Assembly: GCA_029243605.1 (NCBI GenBank)
Contig: JAQWRT010000077.1
Coordinates: forward strand, 1 to 64,000
DNA from: Myxococcota bacterium
Lineage (GTDB): Bacteria; Myxococcota_A; UBA9160; UBA4427
Direction of reading: 5' to 3'
DNA: 64,000 bases
The translations under genes and the position numbers were made by a program. The notes under the pieces are model-generated. The model made no database searches, was not told the DNA's origin, and was given only the letters and a program-made list of their open reading frames with translations. This document shows, in pieces, positions 25,117 to 34,254 of this stretch; position 1 is the first letter of the stretch, and every line of letters starts with the position of its first letter.

Positions 25117-26348
25117 TGCTTTGTCTTCGACCCCTCGATGCCTTCGCGAGTCCCAACAATACCCGATGCGCCCAACTCGGCGATGGCCTCTTCGGGGTAG
25201 CCGAGTTCGCCCAGCACCTCCTCGGTATGCTGTCCGAGCATGGGGGGCGGAAGGCGGATGCTCCCCGGGGTTCCGCGCATCTTGATGGGCACCCCGGTCA
25301 CCGTCATCTGCCCCACCCGGGCATGCTCCAGGGCCACCAACATTTCGTTGTGGAGAATCTGCGGATCGTCCACCACGTCGGGGATCGTGTTGATGGGCGC
25401 GGTCAGGATGTCACCGGCCACCAACTTTTCCACCAGCGCTTCCCGGGAGAAATCCTTGCAGCGGGCCTCGATAAGGGCGTCGAGTTCCTCCTCGTTGGCC
25501 TTGCGCGCCTCGATGGTGGCGAAGCGTTCGTCCGAAACCCAATCCCGATCGAGGGCCTGGCCGAGCTTGACGAAGAATTTCTGGGAGGGGCAGGTGATCG
25601 CCACCCGACCATCCTGGCAGGCATAGAGGCCCGAGGGCGCAAAATAGAGGCTTCGGTTTCCCGTGCGCGGCGTGTCGAAATCCGCGTTGGCCCAGGCCCC
25701 GATGGGGTTGCACATGGCGTGGGTCAGGGCGTCGAGGAGAGAGACGTCGATCCGCTGGCCCTCGCCCGTGGTGCCCCGGGCCACCAGAGCCGCCAGGGCG
25801 CCGGTGCAGACCAGCTCCGAAGTCATGACGTCGATCAGGGGAACCGTCAAACGAACTTCCGGACCTTCCGGGTCTCCGTTCTGGGAAAGCAGCCCCGCAT
25901 AGCCCTGGGCGAGGAAATCGATGCCCGGGCGACCGGCGTAGGGGCCATCCGGGCCGAAAGCCGTCACGCCCACCCAGATCAAATCTTCGCGAAAGGCCTT
26001 CAGACTTTCGTACTCGAGGCCCAGCTTGGCGAGGGCCGCGGGGCGAATATTGGTGATCACGATATCCGCGCTCGCGACCAGACGCCCCAGAACCTCCCGG
26101 GCCTCGTCGCCCCGGGTCATGTCAACGACCACCGCCCGCTTGTTGCGATTCAGGCTCATGAAAGCCGTTCGCTCACCCTCGCGGCCGGGGCCGAGATGAC
26201 GACTATCGTCTCCAAAGAACGATTCGACCTTGATGACGTCGGCCCCGAGATCTCCCAACAGGGTGGCGCCGTAGGGGCCGGCCAACATGGTCGCCATGTC
26301 GAGAACGCGAATGCCCGAAAGGGGCCCATTCGCCAGAGCGTTGGTCAT
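25113..26348 (-). CDS. Class III (CaiB/BaiF) CoA-transferase
   Basis: A 411-residue CaiB/BaiF enzyme. It has TLLGDLGADVIKVE (29-42), TAFGPDGPYAGRPGIDF (about 129-145), the expected catalytic Asp173 in PLIDVMTSEL, and GEGQRIDVSLLDAL. This is the most standard family member in the window. It is third in a row of three CoA-transferase genes downstream of acxABC. The ATG at 26348 has an AGAGGA site that sits next to a 13-bp tandem repeat. Acetoacetate from ketone carboxylation needs CoA activation, so one of these three could be an acetoacetate CoA-transferase, although class III enzymes are not the usual ones for that. Confidence 0.92.
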   Translation of the reverse strand: MTNALANGPLSGIRVLDMATMLAGPYGATLLGDLGADVIKVESFFGDDSRHLGPGREGERTAFMSLNRNKRAVVVDMTRGDEAREVLGRLVASADIVITNIRPAALAKLGLEYESLKAFREDLIWVGVTAFGPDGPYAGRPGIDFLAQGYAGLLSQNGDPEGPEVRLTVPLIDVMTSELVCTGALAALVARGTTGEGQRIDVSLLDALTHAMCNPIGAWANADFDTPRTGNRSLYFAPSGLYACQDGRVAITCPSQKFFVKLGQALDRDWVSDERFATIEARKANEEELDALIEARCKDFSREALVEKLVAGDILTAPINTIPDVVDDPQILHNEMLVALEHARVGQMTVTGVPIKMRGTPGSIRLPPPMLGQHTEEVLGELGYPEEAIAELGASGIVGTREGIEGSKTKQ

Positions 26349-26361
26349 TTTGCGTGATCCT

Positions 26362-26405
26362 CTCGGTGCGGGTGCTCGGTGCGGGTGCTCGGTACGGATG
26401 CTCGG
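26362..26405. repeat. 13-bp tandem repeat, 3.4 copies
   Basis: The unit CTCGGTGCGGGTG occurs twice perfectly (26362-26374, 26375-26387), once with two changes (26388-26400), then a partial CTCGG. It fills half of the 78-base gap between two CoA-transferase genes and touches the ribosome-binding area of the downstream one. It is a candidate phase- or expression-variable tract. Confidence 0.85.
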
Positions 26406-26426
26406 AGAGCCCGGCGCGTGAAGCCT

Positions 26427-27638
26427 TCAGGGGATGACGCCGAGTTCCTTGAGTTCCCCGATGCGGTCCCAATCCAGCCCGAGCACGTCGAAGAGGAGGA
26501 GTTCGGTGTCCTGCCCGAGTTCCGGTCCCAGGGTTTCCACCGAGCCGGGCGATCGCCCCAGGCCCACGGGAACGCCACGGATGGCGACCTCTTCCCCCAG
26601 TTCATCGCACTGGACCTGGGAAAAGTAGGTATTGGCCCAGGCGTGTTCGTCTTCGGCAACGCCCCGATACGTCTCAATGAGTGCGGCCGAGAAGCCCGCC
26701 GCTTCGAGCGCTCCGACCCAATCTCCGGCGGTGCGCGTCGCGAAAAGTGCGTCGAGCTCGGCCACCAGGGCCTCGTTGTTCTCCCGTCGACCGACCGCCG
26801 ACTCGAAACGCGGATCCTCCCCCAGACTTGGGGAAGCGACGCAAGCCAACAGGGCCCGCCAGGCATCCTCGCTGTTCTCGGCGCACAGGGCGAACCACGT
26901 ATCCTCGGCGCGGTAGCGATTCCAGAGCGGGTTGCGCGTCTTGCTCCGAGATTGTTGCAAACCGTAGATTTCGTCCCCCGTCGCCAGGTAGGGCTGAAGG
27001 GTGGGCGCTGCGAGAAAGAGTTGGGCGCCATAGAGCGAGGCATCGATGGCTTGACCGCGCCCGGTCCGATCCCGATGATAAAGAGCGAGCAGGATCCCCA
27101 GGGCGCCCATCAGTCCCCCGTAGGCATCGCCCGCCCCCAGACCGAGATAGATCGGCGGCTCTCCGGGTTCCCCGAGTCGCGCCATGATTCCGGTCAGCGC
27201 CTGAACGGTCATGTCAAAGGACGGCTTGCTCACCGTTCCCGCGGTGCCATAACCACTATTGGTCGCGTAGATGAGCTTCGGGTTGATCGCCGAGAGGGTC
27301 TCGTAGTCGAGACCCAGGCCGGCCAGGCTCTCGAGTCCCTGGTTCCAGAGAAAGACGTCGGATTTCTCGACCAACTTGTGCATGAGATCCCGTCCCTCAT
27401 CCTTCTTGAGGTCGACGGCGATGCTCTTCTTGTTGCGATTGACGGCGAGGAAATACTGGTTCCAATCGGCCACGGGAACCGCGGCGATGCTGCGAACGCC
27501 CCGGGCCTGATCACCGGTAACCGGGCGCTCGACATGAATGACCTCGGCCCCCATATCGGCCAGGTATTGGGCACAGACCGGCCCCTGGAACCAGACTGTC
27601 GCATCCAGGACCCGAATGCCTTCCAACGGCTTCGCCAT
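26427..27638 (-). CDS. Class III (CaiB/BaiF) CoA-transferase
   Basis: A 403-residue CaiB/BaiF protein with QYLADMGAEVIHVE (24-37), the expected catalytic Asp171 in LGAGDAYGGLMG, and GRGQAIDASLYGAQ. The N-terminal FQGPVCAQYL is a variant of the usual AGP motif. It is second of the three CoA-transferases after acxABC, 60 bases from the preceding gene. It shares the GAG(D/Q)xY context with the Asp-lacking neighbour at 27699, suggesting duplication and possibly an active/inactive heteromer. Substrate unknown. Confidence 0.9.
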   Translation of the reverse strand: MAKPLEGIRVLDATVWFQGPVCAQYLADMGAEVIHVERPVTGDQARGVRSIAAVPVADWNQYFLAVNRNKKSIAVDLKKDEGRDLMHKLVEKSDVFLWNQGLESLAGLGLDYETLSAINPKLIYATNSGYGTAGTVSKPSFDMTVQALTGIMARLGEPGEPPIYLGLGAGDAYGGLMGALGILLALYHRDRTGRGQAIDASLYGAQLFLAAPTLQPYLATGDEIYGLQQSRSKTRNPLWNRYRAEDTWFALCAENSEDAWRALLACVASPSLGEDPRFESAVGRRENNEALVAELDALFATRTAGDWVGALEAAGFSAALIETYRGVAEDEHAWANTYFSQVQCDELGEEVAIRGVPVGLGRSPGSVETLGPELGQDTELLLFDVLGLDWDRIGELKELGVIP

Positions 27639-27698
27639 GACGCATTGCCTTTCGTCTCTGAGGTCCCCAATGCAGGGGCGGGCTCCTGGGCCCGAAGG

Positions 27699-28919
27699 CT
27701 ATGAAACCCGGTCCGAAATTCCCACGGCGCCTTTGCCGCGAAGATCGACGACTTCTTCCGCCGTCAAACCCAGAAGGGTTTTCAGGACAGCCTCGCTGTC
27801 TTCGCCCACGGCCGGGGCCGGGCGATGCAACTGAGCCGGGGTTTCACTCATGTGAATCGGGAAGCCCAGACTCTTGATCTTTCCGAGTTCCGGATCTTCC
27901 AACTCGATCACGTAACGATTGTCGCGGGCGTTGGGATCCTTCGCCGGGTAGTCGTAGCGTTCGATGATATCGGCCGAGAGATTCTGCTCGTCGAAGTCCG
28001 CTCGCCAGTCGGCGGCGGGCCGCGTCGCAAAAATTCCCTCGAGGGCTTCCATCATCGCCAAACGCGAATCCCCACAGCGCTTTTCATGGGTATCGAAGCG
28101 TTCGTCGTCTTCAGCGAGGCCAACGATCTTCGAAAAAGCAGGCCACCAGCGATCGGTATCCGGCATGGTCAGAGTCACCCAGCGACCGTCCTGACTCGGG
28201 TAGGAAATTCCGCTCATGGGGTTCGCGGCGTCAAAACGCGCCTTCGGCTCAGCCAGGCGATCCTCCCGCATGGCCATGTAGGCGTCCAGGGTGAGGGTCG
28301 AGGCGTACATATGGCCCCCGAGCAATGAGGCGTCTACCCGCTGCCCCTCCCCGGTCTCATGGCGATGATGCAGAGCGGTCACGATGCCGAGGGCCAGCAT
28401 CACGCTGGTGTACATCTGACCCGCACCCGCATTCACCGGAGGCTGCCCCGGCTCGGGAAGGGAATACATTACGCCCGATCGCGCGGCGGCCAACTCGTCC
28501 AAGGGGGGCTGTGAAGATTCGGGTCCCAGAGGGCCGGCCAGGGAGCCGACGGCATAGACGAGCTCCGGGCGGCGGGCCAAAAGATCCTCGTCGGCGATTC
28601 CCCAACCCTTTCGGTTCTCCGGGGACGCATCCGTGAGGAGGACGTCGGCACAGCTCACGAGTTGCCCGAGCAGATCGCAACCCGCTTCGCTGGCCAGCGC
28701 CAGGGCCACGCTCTCCTTGTTGCGGTGGATCAGTCGAGCCTCACTGTCCACGGCATCCACCGGGTACACGCCATCCCGGCCGGGATCCCTCGCGGGCGTC
28801 GAGAGATCCTCGACGCGGATGACCCGGGCACCAAAATCACCGAGCAGGGCAGCCGCCAAGGAAGCCCAATACTCCCGGCTGAGATCCACTACGACAATGC
28901 CTTCGAGAGCCTGACTCAT
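27699..28919 (-). CDS. Class III CoA-transferase family protein with Gln in place of the catalytic Asp
   Basis: A 406-residue CaiB/BaiF-family protein. The fold marks are ALLGDFGARVIRVE (24-37), SLAGPLGPESS and GEGQRVDASLLGG. At the catalytic site it reads AGAGQMYTSVML, with Gln168 where the neighbour at 26427 has Asp171 in AGAGDAYGGLMG. A thioester-forming Asp is therefore missing, and the protein is probably inactive alone. It may be a structural partner of the 26427 product, as seen in layout (not proven) for two-subunit class III enzymes. It starts 18 bases after the acetone-carboxylase gamma-like gene. Confidence 0.88.
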   Translation of the reverse strand: MSQALEGIVVVDLSREYWASLAAALLGDFGARVIRVEDLSTPARDPGRDGVYPVDAVDSEARLIHRNKESVALALASEAGCDLLGQLVSCADVLLTDASPENRKGWGIADEDLLARRPELVYAVGSLAGPLGPESSQPPLDELAAARSGVMYSLPEPGQPPVNAGAGQMYTSVMLALGIVTALHHRHETGEGQRVDASLLGGHMYASTLTLDAYMAMREDRLAEPKARFDAANPMSGISYPSQDGRWVTLTMPDTDRWWPAFSKIVGLAEDDERFDTHEKRCGDSRLAMMEALEGIFATRPAADWRADFDEQNLSADIIERYDYPAKDPNARDNRYVIELEDPELGKIKSLGFPIHMSETPAQLHRPAPAVGEDSEAVLKTLLGLTAEEVVDLRGKGAVGISDRVS

Positions 28920-28937
28920 CGAGTTTTCACCGGGCCT

Positions 28938-29480
28938 CTAGCTCGACCACTCGGCAATCTTGTCGAGAGTCTTATCCTCGAAGCGGACCGTATCCGGGAG
29001 CGGCCGGCCCAGCCATTCGCCGTAGAAGGTGTCGAGGTCGGGCAAGAAATCGAAATCCGGCGGGCAGCCCCGGGGCACGGCTTCTACCTCGAGCTGAGCG
29101 CCGCAACCGCCGCAGATATACTCGCGAATCTGGACCCATGCAGCGTCCGGCATCTCACGTCCCTTGTAGATCTCGGAGATCGAAGCCTCGTCGTCCCGAA
29201 CGTTGATCAGGGAAGACAATTTCCAGTTGGCGCGATAATCCCCGAAGGAGTGACCGCAGCGGCATTTGACCACGCGCTCACCCTCGGCCGAAACGATAAA
29301 GAGCATCGGCGTCAGGGGCAGGAGGATGGGATCCTTGAAATCCACCCTCGCCTGCATGATCTCGACGTACTTATCGAAGCGGTCCGCATCCTTCGAACTC
29401 TTCAACATGTCCTGGGTCGCGGGCCACGGAAGCACCCCGTCGATCAGTTTCTCGATATCGGCCTTGTCGAATTCAGCCAT
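28938..29480 (-). CDS. acxC: Acetone carboxylase gamma subunit-like protein
   Basis: A 180-residue protein matching the small gamma subunit of acetone carboxylase (about 20 kDa). Shared marks are VKCRCGHSFGDYRANWKLSSLINVRD, IREYICGGCGAQLEVEAVP and DFDFLPDLDTFYGEW. Four cysteines (Cys73, Cys75, Cys123, Cys126) form a zinc-type site. It is third in the acxA-acxB-acxC order found in Xanthobacter and is separated from acxB by a 119-base gap that holds a nested stem-loop. Its presence distinguishes this operon from ordinary hydantoinase HyuAB pairs. Confidence 0.9.
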   Translation of the reverse strand: MAEFDKADIEKLIDGVLPWPATQDMLKSSKDADRFDKYVEIMQARVDFKDPILLPLTPMLFIVSAEGERVVKCRCGHSFGDYRANWKLSSLINVRDDEASISEIYKGREMPDAAWVQIREYICGGCGAQLEVEAVPRGCPPDFDFLPDLDTFYGEWLGRPLPDTVRFEDKTLDKIAEWSS

Positions 29481-29528
29481 TCCTATTCAACTCCTCTCGG
29501 CTCGTCTTCACTCGCTTTGATTCATCTC

Positions 29529-29589
29529 GTTGCCCTTGCCTTCCCAGGCACCTTCCCGAAAAGGAAAATTACGGGAGGGAACGGGCAAC
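29529..29589. promoter_or_regulatory. Nested stem-loop between acxB and acxC
   Basis: Three nested complementary segments: GTTGCCC (29529-29535) with GGGCAAC (29583-29589), TTCCC (29541-29545) with GGGAA (29577-29581), and TCCCG (29554-29558) with CGGGA (29572-29576). They total 17 bp with bulges on one side. It lies 10 bases past the acxB stop and about 49 before the acxC start. It could partly terminate transcription or stabilise the upstream RNA, setting the subunit ratio. Confidence 0.55.
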
Positions 29590-29599
29590 TTCTCCAATA

Positions 29600-31789
29600 T
29601 CAGCCCGAGAAAGTAAAGTCCTCGGGGAGTGCCCAGAACGCTCGCAATTCCTCGCCGTATTTCGGAGAGAGCTCCATGCAGGTCGACCACATGGTGAGAA
29701 TCGCGGGGTCCATATTCTCTTCGGCTTGCACCTTCTCGCGCTCCTGAAGCCACCAATCCTTGAAGGGAATGGCGCGAGCCTTCCGCTCTTCCCGGATTTC
29801 GGCTCGCTTCGCATCCGTCGCCGCCGCGTCCACCACGAAAGCCCCATTGGGCTTATTGGTCACGACTCCGTGAATATCAGTGGCTACACGCGAAGTCGTC
29901 CAACCCTCGTTGAGATCGCGTTCCACCGAAGCGCTATCCCGATTGATCGGATCGCCCATGGCCTGAGCTCCCGCAATCGGATGCACGATGATATCGAAAT
30001 CCTGGAGCGGCTCGGGGGTCACGAAGGGCGCTATGGCGTTGTCCTCCACCAGCTCGGCATCGATCAACGAAGCGATCAGCGGGCTTTCCGGGTCGCCCCG
30101 GCCGTGAATCAAGGGCTTCTGGGCTTCGATGAGTTCCTTCACATTCGTCTTGTGTCCGTAAGCCGGGCGGTCGGGCACGACGGGATAGGCGCCGTACATC
30201 CCATGGTTGGCCACCATCTTCGAGCGCATTCCCGCATCCCCGCACTGGTATTCGAGCCCGGGGGTGTTGTGCACCATCCAGACCGCGGTGTGCCCAAGGC
30301 CCCCTCGGAACTGGCCGTAGCCGCCGGAGTTCGGGGACACGTTGCGGCCCAGGAAGAGGATCGGGTAATAGAGTTCGGAGATCTCGGCGTTGCCGAAATC
30401 GGCTTCCGGGGTGTAGATGCACCAGGCGCTGTTCTCGCCGTCGCTATAGCCCCGAGCCGGCGAGCCCTGGCTGGCCTGCTCGAGGGTCAGACCGGTGAGA
30501 TACATCCCCGTCTGGTTGATGCCCGAGAACTCGGCGGTCATGATCGTGCCCGAGCCCGCGGCCATTTCCTCGACGAAACCGCGCATCTGGAAGAGCCGGC
30601 CAAAGACCTCGTAGAGATTGCTCACCCAGGTCACCGCCGGCGCCCAGGCCACGCCCGAGGCCGCCTCGTAATTCAGCGGGAAGGGGTTGGCCCAGGAACC
30701 GTCCGGGGGCATTTCGATATTCCAGGCCGCGATGGGCCCCGAGTTGAACATGTCGAAGCCCACGATGTGCGAGTAGCCCATCATGAGTCCGGATTTCAGC
30801 GCCGTGGGGCTGATGTTCTCGCCGAAGGGCACCGTTCCGCTGGCGCCCTGGAGCGAGAGATCCACGCTGGCGTCGGCGTTGATGGTGAGTTCCATCGGGA
30901 GATTGAAAGCGCAATCGATATCCTGCTTGGCGAGCAGCACCCGCTTGCCCTTCATGGCCAGGTCCTTGAACTGGGATTTCCTGATCCGACCGGGCACGGT
31001 CTGGGTCTTGACACGTCCCACGGCATAGCGACGACTGTCCTCGACGTATTCCTTGCTGGCGTCGAGAATGAAATCGAGGCCGTACTTCTCGATGACCTCT
31101 TCGAGTCGGTCCCGGATAGTCAAACAACCGGCGAGACGCCCTCGGGCATCCCCCATCACGAAATCCGGAGTTCGCGTACGTGAGCGAATCCGCATTTCGT
31201 ACCAGGGGTAGAAGCGGTTGTTCTCCCCCACCCGCTCCATGGAGATGGGCAAGCCATCCGAGTAGCAGTCGGGGTTGAGGAAGCCGATGGAGCCGGGCGT
31301 CACCGAACCCGCATCGGAAACGTGGCTGACGCAGGAGGCCCAGGCGATCAATTTTCCATCGTAGAAAAGGGGCATACACATATCGAAATCAGGAGAGTGA
31401 ATGCCGCCATAATGGGGATCGTTGTTCTCGAAGATATCCCCGGCCTTGAACCCCGGGTTCTCCTCATAGCCCAAATCGATGAAGTTCTTGATCATGTCGG
31501 AGAGCAACCCGGCATGCGCCGAAATACCCCGGGAGATACAGACCGCTTCGCCCGTCGACGTATGCAGGCCCCAGAGCGCATCGCCCCCCTCGGCCGCAAT
31601 CGGGGAAGACGAAACCTTGCAGCCCGTCGCCCATGCGGCGTTGCAGAGATTCGAAAGAATATGCCAGACCGCTTCATAGGTTCCCGGATCGGCTTCCTTC
31701 CGGGCGAGGGTCTCCAACCCGAAGAGGCATCCGGTCTTCTTGAAAGCCTCTTCGTTGGCCTTGGTTTCTTCGCGAAGAGAGAGCGCCAT
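29600..31789 (-). CDS. acxB: Acetone carboxylase alpha subunit-like (HyuB/AcxB family)
   Basis: A 729-residue HyuB-type protein, near the about 85-kDa alpha subunit of acetone carboxylase, which binds the metal and carboxylates an enol intermediate. Typical segments are GDIFENNDPHYGGIHSPD, ASCVSHVSDAGSVTPGS, NPDCYSDGLPI and DRLEEVIEKYG. The ATG at 31789 overlaps the stop of acxA (TAATG), which indicates coupled translation; an in-frame ATG further upstream lies inside acxA. With the AcxA-like and AcxC-like products it would make an ATP-dependent ketone carboxylase. Acetophenone carboxylase and related ketone carboxylases are alternatives. Confidence 0.88.
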   Translation of the reverse strand: MALSLREETKANEEAFKKTGCLFGLETLARKEADPGTYEAVWHILSNLCNAAWATGCKVSSSPIAAEGGDALWGLHTSTGEAVCISRGISAHAGLLSDMIKNFIDLGYEENPGFKAGDIFENNDPHYGGIHSPDFDMCMPLFYDGKLIAWASCVSHVSDAGSVTPGSIGFLNPDCYSDGLPISMERVGENNRFYPWYEMRIRSRTRTPDFVMGDARGRLAGCLTIRDRLEEVIEKYGLDFILDASKEYVEDSRRYAVGRVKTQTVPGRIRKSQFKDLAMKGKRVLLAKQDIDCAFNLPMELTINADASVDLSLQGASGTVPFGENISPTALKSGLMMGYSHIVGFDMFNSGPIAAWNIEMPPDGSWANPFPLNYEAASGVAWAPAVTWVSNLYEVFGRLFQMRGFVEEMAAGSGTIMTAEFSGINQTGMYLTGLTLEQASQGSPARGYSDGENSAWCIYTPEADFGNAEISELYYPILFLGRNVSPNSGGYGQFRGGLGHTAVWMVHNTPGLEYQCGDAGMRSKMVANHGMYGAYPVVPDRPAYGHKTNVKELIEAQKPLIHGRGDPESPLIASLIDAELVEDNAIAPFVTPEPLQDFDIIVHPIAGAQAMGDPINRDSASVERDLNEGWTTSRVATDIHGVVTNKPNGAFVVDAAATDAKRAEIREERKARAIPFKDWWLQEREKVQAEENMDPAILTMWSTCMELSPKYGEELRAFWALPEDFTFSG

Positions 31790-33933
31790 TACGAATCCTT
31801 CCTCGTGATCCAGTAGATGTCGTGGGCGTCGATGCGCACGTGCCATTCCGGCGGAACCAGCAGAGTGGTATTGGAGGCTTCAATCACGGCCAGGCCATCG
31901 ATCTCGTTGCCCGGCACCAACTTCTCCATCTCCCAGATATCCGCATCCTGCCACGCGCCCCGCATATAGAGGGGGCGAGAGCACTTGTAGGCCTCTTCCG
32001 CCGGCTTCTTGCCCGCGAGTTCGAATTTGCGGAGCTTGGGCTTGACCGTCGCCACCTTGGCAATCACGCAGACCTCGGTGATGTGGTAGGCGCCAACATC
32101 GGGGCGAGCCGCCATCGTGAACATCTTGGCGTAGAGATCCTCGAAAGTCGTGATCAAGGAGTTCATGTCTTCGAGCGTATCCAAGTTGGCCACCGGAGAA
32201 TCGACCTCGACATCGTCGAGTTGGCCGTAGTATTTCATGTAGACCACTCGGGAGATGGAGACCTGCTCCGGGTCGAAACCCTCCTCCTTCAACTCTTCGC
32301 GCAATTCGGCTTCGAGTTCGTCCCAGGCGGCCGTCACCGGTTGCAGGTATTGCAACTTGGTGGCGTCATCGAGGTCCGGGGTCACGACTGCTCCCACGCT
32401 CTTGTGGCGGCGATGAGAGTAATCCATGCAGGCACCCCCCCAGGCGGAGAACCCGCCGGCATGGGGAACCGTGCAAACGGCCTTCCAGGGGAAATCGCCC
32501 GCATAACCCAGAAGATGGAGCGGGCCCCCTCCCCCGTAGCCGAGCAAGACGTACTCGCGCAGGTCATGCCCCACCATCAGGCTGTTGACGAGATGCTCGC
32601 GCATCATCACGTTGAGCAATTCGAGGCAGGTCTCTGCGGCATCGTAGACATCCATGCCCAGGGGATCCGCCACCTTCTCCTTGAAGAGCTTGTAGGAGAC
32701 ATCCTTATTGATCTTGACCTTGCCCCCGAGATAATTGGTCTCCGAGAGAATGCCCAGGAGCAAATTGACATCGTTGATGGTGGGCGTCGTGTTGCCCGCT
32801 TCCATGAAGGTCGGCCCGGGCGTGCCGCCAGCGGAGTCGGGACCCAGCTTGATGCGGTTCGTCTGGGGGTCGACCCGGATATAGGTCCCCGTGCCCGCCC
32901 CGATGGACGTAATGCCCAGCATGGGGACGTTGACATACATGTCCTGGAAGCCCGGTTCGCGGTCGATGGGCAGAACGCCCGCCGTGATCGTGCCAGCATC
33001 GAAGGAGGTTCCTCCCACATCGCTGCACACGATATTTTCTTCACCGATCACGCTCGAGAGATATTTCGCTCCCATCAATCCGCCAACGGGTCCCGACATG
33101 GCGGCTTCGAAGAGGCGGGGGTAGCGAATATTCGTGATGCCGCCGTAGCCCAGCACCGTCTTCAGGCTGTGGGCATAGCCGGTCTTCGCGAGCTCTTCCT
33201 CGATGCGGTAGAGCTGCTTGCGCGCGGGATCCGAGGCGTAGGCCTGAATGACCGTGGCGTTGGCCCGGGAAATCTCCCGGGTCGTGGGGGCCACCTTGTT
33301 GGAAACCTCCAGCACCACTTCCTGGCCCAACTCCGCCATCACTTCCCGGCAGATCTCCGCGGCCCGGTTTTCATGGGCCGGGTTCACGAAGGATTGGAGG
33401 AAGATGATGGCAATCGCCTCGACCTTCTCGTCCTCGATCAGCTCCCGAGCGCCCTGGCGCACTTCGTCCTCGTAGATGGGAATCACAGGGGTGCCGAACA
33501 TGTCGATCCGCTCGGTCACGCCCCGGGCCAGCTGGCTCGGCACCAACGGAGTCCGATGCCGGCGGTACTGCATGTGGGTGATTTCTGACCACTGCGCACC
33601 GATAAAGGTCTGGGAACCGCGCCCCTGGGAGATGATATCCTCAAACCCACGGGTCACGAGAATGCCCGTCTTATAACCGTTCATGTTGATGACGGTGTTC
33701 AACATGGAGGTACCGGTGTAGATCGCGGTCTCCACCGAAGCACCAAAATTCTGGCCCTCCTCCTTAGAGATCCCCATGTACTCAAGGGCTTCCCAGAAAG
33801 ACTCCATGTAGCCGATGCTCTCGTCCTGGGGCGAGGTCGGGGCTTTACCGATCACGCTCCGACCTTCCTCGTCAACGACAATCACGTCGGTCATGGTGCC
33901 GCCAGCATCGCAGGCAACTAGATAGCGGGACAT
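31789..33933 (-). CDS. acxA: Acetone carboxylase beta subunit-like (HyuA/AcxA family, ATP-binding)
   Basis: A 714-residue HyuA-type protein, the size of the 78-kDa beta subunit. The ASKHA nucleotide-binding marks are the N-terminal ACDAGGTMTDVIVVDEEG (8-25) and the central VCSDVGGTSFDAGTI. It would phosphorylate the ketone enol and bicarbonate for the alpha subunit. It is the first gene of a same-strand run acxABC, three CoA-transferases and a membrane protein (33933 to 23824). No AcxR/AcoR-type sigma54 activator gene is in the window and no -24/-12 sigma54 promoter was found upstream, unlike the known acx operons. Confidence 0.88.
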   Translation of the reverse strand: MSRYLVACDAGGTMTDVIVVDEEGRSVIGKAPTSPQDESIGYMESFWEALEYMGISKEEGQNFGASVETAIYTGTSMLNTVINMNGYKTGILVTRGFEDIISQGRGSQTFIGAQWSEITHMQYRRHRTPLVPSQLARGVTERIDMFGTPVIPIYEDEVRQGARELIEDEKVEAIAIIFLQSFVNPAHENRAAEICREVMAELGQEVVLEVSNKVAPTTREISRANATVIQAYASDPARKQLYRIEEELAKTGYAHSLKTVLGYGGITNIRYPRLFEAAMSGPVGGLMGAKYLSSVIGEENIVCSDVGGTSFDAGTITAGVLPIDREPGFQDMYVNVPMLGITSIGAGTGTYIRVDPQTNRIKLGPDSAGGTPGPTFMEAGNTTPTINDVNLLLGILSETNYLGGKVKINKDVSYKLFKEKVADPLGMDVYDAAETCLELLNVMMREHLVNSLMVGHDLREYVLLGYGGGGPLHLLGYAGDFPWKAVCTVPHAGGFSAWGGACMDYSHRRHKSVGAVVTPDLDDATKLQYLQPVTAAWDELEAELREELKEEGFDPEQVSISRVVYMKYYGQLDDVEVDSPVANLDTLEDMNSLITTFEDLYAKMFTMAARPDVGAYHITEVCVIAKVATVKPKLRKFELAGKKPAEEAYKCSRPLYMRGAWQDADIWEMEKLVPGNEIDGLAVIEASNTTLLVPPEWHVRIDAHDIYWITRKDS

Positions 33934-34254
33934 CGAGAGACTCTGCCTCCTTGAACAACTCGGGTTTGACTTGGGTTCCTAGCTCGAACGCCGCCCGGTG
34001 GGTGGCGCCTCTTCCGGCTTCTCGCTCGCTTACCCGCGCGGCCCCTTCCGGGAGCACGTGCAAATCGATTGAAAAATGACTTTCCGGGGCATTCGATACC
34101 TTCCGAATTCCCCGTGCCGGGGCTAAGCTAGAACGCGTTGCAGTAATGTATCGAATCTGGCACCGTCGGCGCCACGCCGCAAACGCATATCCCGGCGGAC
34201 ACGCACCCCACCCGAAGCCCATAAAGGGCCAGTATCGCCCCAGGAGTCCCCGAA
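33934..34254. other. Divergent intergenic region between acxA and the nitronate monooxygenase gene
   Basis: 321 bases without a supported gene. It should hold promoters for both directions. I looked for a sigma54 -24/-12 element (TGGC-N-TTGC) on both strands and did not find one. A short CCCC-GTGCC-GGGG hairpin lies near 34111-34123. Confidence 0.5.

Noticed and set aside
23858-25159. Long Arg/Gly-rich open frame overlapping the membrane protein on the same strand
   Set aside because: It is a GC-driven shadow; the other frame gives clear membrane helices and an ATGA overlap with its neighbour.
29600-33933. Plain hydantoinase/5-oxoprolinase HyuAB
   Set aside because: An acxC-type gamma subunit follows in the proper order and all three sizes fit acetone carboxylase, so a ketone carboxylase is the better call.
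33934-34254. Sigma54 promoter for acxABC
   Set aside because: A TGGCAC occurs near 34162 but no TTGC follows at the right spacing, and nothing suitable was found on the acx strand.
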